From the NCBI RefSeq assembly GCF_024498135.1, contig NZ_JANHOH010000001.1, positions 1,488,001 through 1,552,000 on the forward strand: a DNA stretch of 64,000 nt, in the 5' to 3' direction. This DNA is from Mucilaginibacter aquariorum. Its GTDB lineage: Bacteria > Bacteroidota > Bacteroidia > Sphingobacteriales > Sphingobacteriaceae. The notes under the pieces were generated by a model. It did no database searches and had not been told where the DNA came from. It saw only the letters and a program-made list of their open reading frames with translations. Each line of letters begins with the position of its first letter. Within the stretch, counting starts at the first letter, position 1. This document shows, in pieces, positions 36,021 through 43,726 of the stretch. A program made the position numbers and the translations under genes.

Positions 36021-37949
36021 TTACTTTTTCGGCGGGGCCGGTTTTTTCTCCGGTTCGGCTTTCTTTGCAGCGGGCAAGGTAGCCCTTTCGGGGATTAGCG
36101 CGTTTCCGTTGCGGAACTCTTCTACCAGCTGGAAGTTTTCCAGTTCCTTTTCCTCCCAGTAGCGTTCTGGGGCATGTTCCAGCATGATGATCTGGAATTC
36201 GGTATTGTACTCGGAATTAATCTTCGTGATAAAATCGTTCAGTAGCTGAAAGGCCGATTGAAGTTTGGCTTTATCGTCGTCCTTGGCAATATCTTCGGTT
36301 TTTTCGCTGGCACCGGTACCCTCATAATAGGGCTGGCTGGGCTGATCCAGGATCAGGAACTGCGGTACGTAACTATGTGGCAGGCTGATGAAATGTTCGT
36401 GCAGGCCGAGGAAAAGGAACAGGTGCAGGAACATATAATTGGACTTGCTGCCGATGGTGGCTTGTGCCTGTAGCTCTTTGGCCTTGCGGAGTTTCAGGCT
36501 TTTTTCAGAAACGTCGACGAACACTTTATAAGCCTTGTAAACGCCCATGGAATCCCCGGCAGCATCGAAAAAGGTCTGGATTAACCCTTCCAGGTCGGAC
36601 AGGATCAGGCGGCGTTTTTCGTTGTTATTCTTTAAAATACCTTTCAGGCTTTCGATCTCATCAAGCAGGCCTTGTTCATCGGCGTCGTCGATTTCGAGTT
36701 CCCATTTGTTTTCATAAAAGGCAAGTTGACTCTTGAGTTCGCCGATAAAGATGAATTTCTGGGCTTCATCGGTGTAATCTTTAGTAGAGGTCGGCAGCGT
36801 AGCCAGTTCGGCGTCGATCGCGATCACCTGGTTTCTTAGCGCGGTGACTTCGGACTTGACATTGGCGGAGATCGGCTTCTTTTTGGCGATCTCTTCGCGG
36901 ATGGTTTGCAGCGAGGCTTCCAGGGAATCGAGGAAAGTTTTGACTTCCAGCGTCGGGATCAGCTCCCCGAAATTCTCATTTAGGTATGCGATGGGTCTGA
37001 GGCTTTCATAATCGCCGTTCAGATTCTTTTTATAGGTATCGTATTCGACGTTGAAGCGTTCGAGGTTCCGGATCTGGCGAAAGAGGGTACGTTTGCGTTT
37101 GTTCAGTTCGTCGACCTGTTGCATATTATTGGAATAGGTCGCGGTACGGAACTGGTTGACGAGCTGCTGCAGGCGTTCACGCCCGGCATCGATGGTGAAC
37201 AGCTGGCGCTCGATTAGGTCGTATTCCTGCGCGCGGTTAATGAGCCGCACGATCTGCTGGGCGAAAAGTTTTTCTTCCTTGTCGAGCGCTTTCTTGCGTT
37301 TTTCAATCTTGGTGAGGTCTTTTTCCAGGCTGTCGATCTTTTCTTTGGCCAGCACGTTACCGACATCGTCTACGCCGATGGCCAGGTAAAAGATGCGGTC
37401 CAGGGCCTCGATGTATTTATCGCGGTCGTACAAGTGGTAGTCGAAGAATTCCTTGGTATGGGCAATGGTATCTTCGGAGAGGGTATTGAAGAGCAGGAAA
37501 TAGCGGTAGGATATTTTGGAGCCGGCGGAAATATGTTTGCCGCCAAAAGGGATCTTCAGGTTCTCATCGATGCCGAACTCTTTTTCCAGGATGGATTTGA
37601 CCTGTTTGATATCGTTGTTCTTGGCCAATTTTTGAGGAAAGGTATTGTCGCTGGAAAAATAGATCTCATCGGAACCGGTGTTCATTACGGGGCTTTTACG
37701 GGCTAGCAGGAAATCCTTTTCGTTGATCCTGAAATCCAGGCCGTACCAAGCGATGTTCTCGTTGATCATTTCCTGCGGGATGTTGGCCTTGGTTGAAAGC
37801 ATGCAATAGTCAAAGATGGACAGGATGCTGGATTTACCGGTTCCGCTGCCGCCAGTGATGACGTTGACCTTATTGGGTAAAAAATCGAGTGTCCGGGGTT
37901 CGGATTCGTTTTTGAACCAGAGGATGATTTTGTTGATATGGAATTTCAT
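36021..37949 (-). CDS. ABC-3C system SMC-like ATPase (DUF3732 type)
   Basis: Encodes 642 residues. Walker A GGSGTGKS lies at residues 33-40. Long coiled-coil arms span about 190-470 (KEKIDSLEKDLTKIEKRKKALDKEEK). Walker B LILDQPSQPYY has Asp535, with a late LEHAPERYW motif at about 590. This layout, with LDQPSQ, is that of DUF3732 ATPases. The start overlaps the stop of the middle-component gene (ATGA). It is the motor of a three-gene ABC-3C conflict system predicted to sense nucleoprotein or invading DNA states. The C-terminal tail is Lys/Pro/Ala-rich. Confidence 0.88.
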   Translation of the reverse strand: MKFHINKIILWFKNESEPRTLDFLPNKVNVITGGSGTGKSSILSIFDYCMLSTKANIPQEMINENIAWYGLDFRINEKDFLLARKSPVMNTGSDEIYFSSDNTFPQKLAKNNDIKQVKSILEKEFGIDENLKIPFGGKHISAGSKISYRYFLLFNTLSEDTIAHTKEFFDYHLYDRDKYIEALDRIFYLAIGVDDVGNVLAKEKIDSLEKDLTKIEKRKKALDKEEKLFAQQIVRLINRAQEYDLIERQLFTIDAGRERLQQLVNQFRTATYSNNMQQVDELNKRKRTLFRQIRNLERFNVEYDTYKKNLNGDYESLRPIAYLNENFGELIPTLEVKTFLDSLEASLQTIREEIAKKKPISANVKSEVTALRNQVIAIDAELATLPTSTKDYTDEAQKFIFIGELKSQLAFYENKWELEIDDADEQGLLDEIESLKGILKNNNEKRRLILSDLEGLIQTFFDAAGDSMGVYKAYKVFVDVSEKSLKLRKAKELQAQATIGSKSNYMFLHLFLFLGLHEHFISLPHSYVPQFLILDQPSQPYYEGTGASEKTEDIAKDDDKAKLQSAFQLLNDFITKINSEYNTEFQIIMLEHAPERYWEEKELENFQLVEEFRNGNALIPERATLPAAKKAEPEKKPAPPKK

Positions 37950-38410
37950 AGTTCGATCTTTAGTTTAAGGTACAGGGAATTCTCGCTCTGGTTGCGGAAC
38001 AGGTCGGCCAGCACGTCGATGGCCGCAAAAAAATCGGTGGCGCGCTTGCCCACCTGCCGGGTATATTCTGGGCTGAAATCGGAGGCATAATTATAGTTGA
38101 GCTGGTCGCGCAGAACAGTGATGATGTTCATTTCCTGCAGGATGGTGACGGCGTTGACGGAAAGTGCCAGGTAATCGGTGAACCGGGCATTGAAGCTGAT
38201 AAAGCATTCGGGGTTTTTGACGATAAATTCTTCCAGGCTCCTTTTCAACGAGCTTCCCCGGAGCTTGCGCACGGTGGGCGGATGTAAGATAAAGGGCAGG
38301 ACGAGCATGGCCTTGGCGGCGGTGATGGTGCCGTAGCCTTTGAGCAGGTAACCTAGGGCTACGCTGGCCAGGGCTTCGTTGTTATTGACGGATGCGGATG
38401 TCTGCTTCAT
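37946..38410 (-). CDS. ABC-3C system middle component
   Basis: Encodes 154 residues, all-helical. The pattern NNNEALASVALGYLLKGYG, KAMLVLPFILHPPTVRKLRG, FISFNARFTDYLALSVNAVT matches the small middle components that link effector and ATPase in ABC three-component systems. It starts one base after the effector gene and overlaps the ATPase start by 4 bases, so the three proteins are translated together. Confidence 0.85.
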   Translation of the reverse strand: MKQTSASVNNNEALASVALGYLLKGYGTITAAKAMLVLPFILHPPTVRKLRGSSLKRSLEEFIVKNPECFISFNARFTDYLALSVNAVTILQEMNIITVLRDQLNYNYASDFSPEYTRQVGKRATDFFAAIDVLADLFRNQSENSLYLKLKIEL

Positions 38411-38411
38411 G

Positions 38412-39632
38412 TTAATAGCGTTTTTGCCAGTCCAGGTGCCAGCCGATCTCTTTCTCTTCGGTAAGCAGGTAAAAATGACCGTGGCTCAGTTCGAGCGAAA
38501 GTTGTGTTTCGTCGAATTGCAGGATCTGCCGGCGCATATCGTCCAGCAGGGATAGCGCCGAGTCTTTGATATCATCGTCGAGTTCGTCGGGGCCTGTGCC
38601 ACCTTCGAGTTTGGCCCTGATCCTGCGATAACTGGTTTTGAAAGCCGTTTGCTGGATAAAGGCGGTTTCCCGGTTGAATTTCCGGCGATCGGAATCCAGG
38701 AAATCTCCGTTGTCCTCCCAGTCTTTCAGGTTATTGAGCAACTGGAGCATCTGGGTGGTATAGGCGATGATGGCGTCTTTACTGGCGGCGGAAATATCAC
38801 CGATGTCGATCAGCTGCCGGACAAAGAGCTGGTGTTCGGGGTTATCTGGTAAAATATAGGGCAGATCGCGGATGGGCAGTTTGGTGCTGATGGCAACCTT
38901 GAAGCATTTGCCGAATTTCTTATTAAAACCTTCAAAGCTGATGACGTTGCGGACCCCGGCTTTAACGTTCAGGTAATTGGTGTCGCGCAGCTCGGAATGC
39001 AGGTTGCGGTAAACGTCCTCTACCCGCTCGCGGATATGGATCTTTTCCAGCAGGCGCTTTTTGATCTGGCTAATCAGGTCGTCGTGGTTTAGTTCGAAGC
39101 TGATCTTTTTGGCGAACCCGGCCAACTGATCAGCGGGCAAAGCTTTAAAAGCTTCGATATAAGTTTTGATCCCTTCATCGGTGGTGCCCTTTGCTAGTTC
39201 TTTGAGGTAATCCTTAAAGTCCTTAGTTTTGATATCGCCGTTTTGCAGCTGGATGAGTTTAAGGATAAAGGGGTTTTTGATCGCCTGTTTGTTGGTGGCC
39301 AGTTGGAAGGTGGTCTTGAGCAGAAAGGCTTTGGCATCACTTTGTTCGGCAATGACCTTGCTCCAGTTGGACAAGGTCTTCCAGAGGTCTTTATCCCTTT
39401 CGGTGAGGTTGATGCTCTCCCCTGCGGCGTTTTGCTGGACGGTATGTTTGGTCTGGATCAGCAGCTGGCTGCCGTCGGCCAGGTCCACATGCACATCATC
39501 TTTTTGCTCGATACCAATCTCTTCGCCGTGCCGGAGGTCGAGTAGGAGCAGGAAGAAATGATAGAACTGGTAGTCAAACCCAATCGAGGTATCTGCGGCA
39601 GAAGTAGCTTGCTGGGTTTTGGAGGCGGGCAT
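38412..39632 (-). CDS. ABC-3C effector with nuclease-like N-terminus
   Basis: Encodes 406 residues. The N-terminal 90 (SIGFDYQFYHFFLLLLDL, EIGIEQKDDVHVDLADGSQ, LLIQTKHTVQ) has the E...DD...QxKH layout of PD-(D/E)xK-type effectors such as DUF4297/Cap4 relatives. A helical middle leads to a C-terminal FYLLTEEKEIGWHLDWQKRY motif typical of ABC-3C effectors. It is the first gene of the operon. By family analogy it should cut or bind DNA when the ATPase triggers it; this is inference. Confidence 0.82.
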   Translation of the reverse strand: MPASKTQQATSAADTSIGFDYQFYHFFLLLLDLRHGEEIGIEQKDDVHVDLADGSQLLIQTKHTVQQNAAGESINLTERDKDLWKTLSNWSKVIAEQSDAKAFLLKTTFQLATNKQAIKNPFILKLIQLQNGDIKTKDFKDYLKELAKGTTDEGIKTYIEAFKALPADQLAGFAKKISFELNHDDLISQIKKRLLEKIHIRERVEDVYRNLHSELRDTNYLNVKAGVRNVISFEGFNKKFGKCFKVAISTKLPIRDLPYILPDNPEHQLFVRQLIDIGDISAASKDAIIAYTTQMLQLLNNLKDWEDNGDFLDSDRRKFNRETAFIQQTAFKTSYRRIRAKLEGGTGPDELDDDIKDSALSLLDDMRRQILQFDETQLSLELSHGHFYLLTEEKEIGWHLDWQKRY

Positions 39633-40289
39633 TCGTTAACGGTTAAGGTTGGTATAATGGGTTAAATTTAGCAATATTAATGGTATTCTTGATAATCACG
39701 TTATTGGCTAAAATAAACGGATAATATTGATTTTTTCGGCTGAAGAAAATGTACTAAATGTTTGGGAGTCAGAAGGCGCCTTTTCGATGGCTTGTATAGC
39801 GGCTTCTGAAAGTGGCCGGTCAAAGGCAGAGTTTTTAACCAGCAGGGTATAATGGGCAACGAAGGCTTCTTTCTGTTGTCAGGCATAGGTGATAGCGGGA
39901 TAATTAAACTTCATGATCTTTTTTACAGTAGGTCAATCGTTAAAAAATTCCACTGGTTAGATATCGATTACATCCCCCCATATTGTGTTAGCAACATCAG
40001 AGGATGTTAACATCGTTAAGCGCGTCGCAGATCAATTTGACTCATTGGGCATTGAAATTAAAGGAAAGATCAGTATGATAACAGCTGTGAAAGTAGAATC
40101 CGAAACGATAACGATTCTTAAAGAAATTCAATTAGCGAAATCAGGTTACGAACAACTTAACTAATTAGAGTAATTGCTTCATTGGAGTAGGGAATAATAA
40201 AAGCCTACATTAAAGGATTTTCCACGCGCTGGAATTCATTATAGTGGGACTCTAAAGCACCGCCTTTTATTGATTGTAATGGCGAGATT
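39633..40289. other. intergenic region with two decayed fragments
   Basis: No intact gene. The left part should hold the promoter of the ABC-3C operon. On the minus strand at 39715-39914 a frame MKFNYPAITYA is interrupted by TGA and continues AFVAHYTLLVKNSAFDRPL. On the plus strand at 39961-40164 there is a 67-codon open frame without ATG (LATSEDVNIVKRVADQF ... SGYEQLN). Both look like remnants. Confidence 0.4.
39715..39914 (-). pseudogene. small gene remnant with an in-frame stop
   Basis: Starts MKFNYPAITYA, then TGA, then QQKEAFVAHYTLLVKNSAF and EAAIQAIEKAPSD, ending in AT-rich DNA. Codon composition resembles the GC-richer block, suggesting it was part of that transfer. Family unknown. 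Confidence 0.4.
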
Positions 40290-40787
40290 CTATTTGATTA
40301 CAATCTTGCGATTGCTGTCAATCCGAAAGCCATAAGCACGGAAAAATTTGAGATTTAATTCATTTTCAATAAAGTTAAATCTTTTAGATTTCTTGTTACA
40401 GGCAAAACCTTTCTTGTAGGTAAATTGCGATAGGTCATGATTTGCTAAAATCAATTTCATTGTGTTTTCGAGTTGATTAAAAGCTTCCGTTTGCCAGTTG
40501 GCCATTTGATCTTTTAGCTCTACTAAAAACAAAGAGTTTTTTGTGGTTAACATTCCATCGCATGTACTTTCCTTTTTTTTGCTATTTGCCTGGAATACTA
40601 TGATACACCAATCAATTGGAGTGAAAACAACTTCTATTTCCTCTTCATTGATTACATCGGCGATCCATGTTGTCGGGGCATCTAAATTGCTATATGCTTT
40701 TGTGGAATCCTGATTATCACAAAGACCAAAAAGTTTGTTAGTACGAACTGGTTCATTACATGTAGAACCCAAAAAATCTACATTCAT
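40290..40787 (-). CDS. predicted PD-(D/E)xK nuclease partner of the AAA ATPase
   Basis: Encodes 165 residues. CDGMLTTKNSLFLVELKDQ gives D77, E90 and K92 spaced as in PD-(D/E)xK nucleases (D-x12-E-x-K), followed by the helix with FNQLENTMKLI. Early Cys residues (C10, C23) are unassigned. Its ATG overlaps the stop of the ATPase (ATGA), so the two form a coupled pair. The nuclease call is from the motif only; it could alternatively be a non-catalytic member of the fold. Confidence 0.65.
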   Translation of the reverse strand: MNVDFLGSTCNEPVRTNKLFGLCDNQDSTKAYSNLDAPTTWIADVINEEEIEVVFTPIDWCIIVFQANSKKKESTCDGMLTTKNSLFLVELKDQMANWQTEAFNQLENTMKLILANHDLSQFTYKKGFACNKKSKRFNFIENELNLKFFRAYGFRIDSNRKIVIK

Positions 40788-42004
40788 AATTCCTGTTCAA
40801 TCTCTAATAAAGTGTCAAATTGAACATTACCTTCACTTAGGAATTGATTGAGGTAATTGCTGTCTGAAGGAATGCCTTCAAAGTTTGGTAAATCATTGAT
40901 TTCTCCATTTTTTTGATCTAATTGAAATACGGCAATCTCCTCTGCTTTCAAGGTTGCGCGCTCTGGCACAACACTCCTTAATTTATTCAGTGCTGACTCC
41001 GAAAGGTCTTTATTCATAAGTGAGCCACCCTGAATAGCAATACTTAAATAGGTAATTATATATGGACTATGCGTTGTAAGAATTAACTTGTTATTCGCGT
41101 TACGATTTTTTATTTCTAGGAGACTATTAATTATTTGATGCTGAGAAGATGGGAATAAATTCTGTTCGGGTTCTTCAACAATATTAATAAAGGCAGCAGG
41201 TTTTGTGCCGGAAGATAGAAATTCCAGAGAAGCTTTTTTCACATCTTCAGATAGTTTAGGATTAGAAAGTATTTTTTGGATATCCTTTTGAATACGCTTT
41301 TCCTGATTAATGCTGATATTTTTAGTCGCATTGTCTCCCGTTATTGTAAGCGAATTTGACAGAAAATTACTTACTAGGTACAAAGGCACGAAAGATTGGA
41401 AGCCACTCGAAGCCTCCAATAAAGACACAGTATACCCATCGCCACTGATAATTATATCCTTACTGCCTTTTTTATATTCGACATTGCTTCCATTTATGGG
41501 CAGTGGTACTAAGCCCTTAGTATCCCTCAATGCAAGATCATATTCCCGTGAGAAAGTATAAAGTGTCTGCGGCAGTCCCTGAAGATCATTTACGTTAATT
41601 ACAGAACTTACCAAATTGCGTTCAGAGGGTACGTACATGATTTTAGGAAATACGTACGTATCCGCTTTATGTTTATGAATTGTAACCTTACTCTCCCTAT
41701 AAGAAATAAAAAATGCACCACCGTCATATTCAATGATACTTTTTTCATTGAAATATGAGCCGATATTTTGATACGCAACGTGTCTTCTAAACCTTGCTGT
41801 AGAAAACTTATTATTTGCACCGAAGTCGCCTCTGACCAATGCTTTTTCTATCCAGATCAATGTTGAAATAAGTTTGGCGACTGTACTTTTTCCGGAACCT
41901 TGTGTACCAATGAATACGCATAGATTCTTTATTTCCAGCCAACCATCATTATTACTGTAACCCTCTTTGATTGGGCCAAAATGTTTAATACGGATCCTAC
42001 TCAT
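40784..42004 (-). CDS. OLD/ABC-like AAA ATPase of a two-gene cassette
   Basis: Encodes 406 residues. Walker A GTQGSGKST lies at residues 33-41. The ABC-like body (LLEASSGFQSFVPLYLVSNF) contains a signature-like ASSGFQ. Walker B is INIVEEPEQNLFP and the H-loop LTTHSPYIITYL. It ends FDTLLEIEQEL without a TOPRIM domain, so it is an OLD-type ATPase whose effector is encoded separately by the overlapping downstream gene. ATPase-nuclease pairs of this shape (for example Septu) act in phage defence; the partner here is not HNH. Confidence 0.85.
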   Translation of the reverse strand: MSRIRIKHFGPIKEGYSNNDGWLEIKNLCVFIGTQGSGKSTVAKLISTLIWIEKALVRGDFGANNKFSTARFRRHVAYQNIGSYFNEKSIIEYDGGAFFISYRESKVTIHKHKADTYVFPKIMYVPSERNLVSSVINVNDLQGLPQTLYTFSREYDLALRDTKGLVPLPINGSNVEYKKGSKDIIISGDGYTVSLLEASSGFQSFVPLYLVSNFLSNSLTITGDNATKNISINQEKRIQKDIQKILSNPKLSEDVKKASLEFLSSGTKPAAFINIVEEPEQNLFPSSQHQIINSLLEIKNRNANNKLILTTHSPYIITYLSIAIQGGSLMNKDLSESALNKLRSVVPERATLKAEEIAVFQLDQKNGEINDLPNFEGIPSDSNYLNQFLSEGNVQFDTLLEIEQEL

Positions 42005-42591
42005 TCTGCTAGTTTACTAAAAACGAATTCACTCGATTTCAAAACAAATCTAATGAAATGAAATTAGTTGTGGTAATAGATGGCAATTTCAAGTACAACA
42101 GCTTTTAGACACTCGCTGAGAGCGATAGGTGGCAAAATGGAAATGACAATGTTAGCGTCAGCCCCGATGATAGCAATGGCTGCGCTTTGTTTTAAGGGTG
42201 GTGAAAATTTTAAACTTAAAGATATAGGTGATCCTAATGGAATTGAAGTTAACCTACCAGATGTTTTAATATTGCTTGGCCCTGGTAAAATGGTTGCAAA
42301 AACATATGAAATCGTCGAGCCTAAAAGTGAGAGCTGAATTAGCGTTATACAACCTCGGCGAAAACTCACTAATTGGCTTTACTGGCTGGATTACCTCTTT
42401 ATTAGCTGAGCGGGATACTTTAACTACAAGCCCGTTTAAATTTCATGAATATGTAACTGAAGTATTTAAAAATAGAAACATTGGAGTTTCCTTTTACAAG
42501 ATTTTCTTCAGGTATCGAATTATTAATTAAATAGAAACCTTTGTAGCGTTCGAATCTATTCATAAGATTTAAGTTTTTTTAATATAAAGTA
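42005..42591. other. gap with a possible small plus-strand frame
   Basis: An 85-residue plus-strand frame at 42080-42337 (MAISSTTAFRHSLRAIGGKM, PNGIEVNLPDVLILLGPGKM) and a following frame in another register (LGENSLIGFTGWITSLLAER, ending 42530) both look partly protein-like. Neither has a convincing start. They may be two pieces of one decayed gene. No other element seen. Confidence 0.3.
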
Positions 42592-43578
42592 CTAATCGAC
42601 GGGCTTTTCGATTTCAATCGGAATGTGTTTCTCCAAACAGTAAACGCCAATTTCTGTATCACTTAAAAAATATTTGTCGCAAAATTCATTTAGTTCTTTT
42701 TCAGTCGATTTATAATAACGTTCTTCAGCAGTCATTAAATTATCTACCTGTTGTATGAATTTTTCAAAATCCCTACTTATTTTACACAATTTGTCGATAG
42801 TTTTAAAATCTAAATCTCTATATCTCGGCTGGAATAAAATTTTGCTTTTGTACGGATTAGCATTTAGCTGTATAATTCCAATCCCGAATGACTGGTTTAA
42901 ACGTTCCATTTCTTCGGTTAAGTTGTCGCTGTATTCAAAAGCAACTAAATATCCATAATTTGCCCAGCTTGAATTTGATACAGCTTGAAAAAAAGCTTTT
43001 TTCAACTCCGCATCGCTATTTATTTCTTTCTTTAGTTCGTAGGAGCTTAGCTTAACAGTTTCTACGCTATTAATTGACTTTATAAAACTTTGACTTGCTT
43101 TAGTTTGAAGGTTCAAAAATTTGATGCCAATCATATCTGGATGAGTCCAAATTTGATTGCTGTCTTTGCCATATGTTGATTGTTCATGAAAAATTGTCTT
43201 GGAATAAATTAAGCTATTCTTTAAATAAGAACTCAACAGCATGTGTAAAGATCGTTCGTCGTAACTCTTAACCTTGCTTTCTTTTGCAATAGGTTGAATT
43301 ATTTCACTTGAAATTCCGCTCAAAATTTCAGAGCTTATATTTTGTTCATTTTTGGTGAGGTAATAGGAATATGTTCCTCCATCCTGTTTGATACGTTTTA
43401 CTCTTGAGTCACCATTCCTTATAAAATCCCCTAGAGCAGCGGAAATTGTTGAACCAGGTGTTTTACCGGTACCAAAATCATAATATTTTTTATCAAGTAT
43501 ATGGTTGTAAACTGCCAAATAATTAGTTACGGCATTCAAATCATCAAGACTTTTTAAGATCGCTTCTTTCAATGTCAT
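42592..43578 (-). CDS. winged-helix plus nuclease-like protein (COG2958 type)
   Basis: Encodes 328 residues. Residues 1-75 form a HARE-type winged helix (LKEAILKSLDDLNAVTNYLA, TISAALGDFIRNGDSRV, GGTYSYYLT). The middle has HPDMIGIKFLN (D148), then SYELKKEI (E181, K183), matching a PD-(D/E)xK core. COG2958-type proteins combine these parts and are usually found in defence islands. It lies 149 bases downstream of hsdR on the same strand, perhaps as a further gene of the hsd operon. Confidence 0.7.
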   Translation of the reverse strand: MTLKEAILKSLDDLNAVTNYLAVYNHILDKKYYDFGTGKTPGSTISAALGDFIRNGDSRVKRIKQDGGTYSYYLTKNEQNISSEILSGISSEIIQPIAKESKVKSYDERSLHMLLSSYLKNSLIYSKTIFHEQSTYGKDSNQIWTHPDMIGIKFLNLQTKASQSFIKSINSVETVKLSSYELKKEINSDAELKKAFFQAVSNSSWANYGYLVAFEYSDNLTEEMERLNQSFGIGIIQLNANPYKSKILFQPRYRDLDFKTIDKLCKISRDFEKFIQQVDNLMTAEERYYKSTEKELNEFCDKYFLSDTEIGVYCLEKHIPIEIEKPVD

Positions 43579-43726
43579 TAAAATAATCGTTAAATAAGTG
43601 TATAGGTGCTGACAATACTAACTCGTGTTTTGGGCTCAATATGATAAATAGGTTGCTGATTAATTTAGGTTTCCAAAACCTTTTGTCTTGAAAACAGGTC
43701 CTCCTGTCAATTTTAAAATAACGCCG

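Noticed and set aside
40784..42004. PARIS or Septu identification of the ATPase pair
   Set aside because: The partner lacks a TOPRIM domain (PARIS) and HNH motif (Septu); only the general ATPase-nuclease layout is shared.
42080..42530. Two plus-strand frames as genuine genes
   Set aside because: Overlapping in different registers with no clear start; kept only as a low-confidence note because parts look protein-like.
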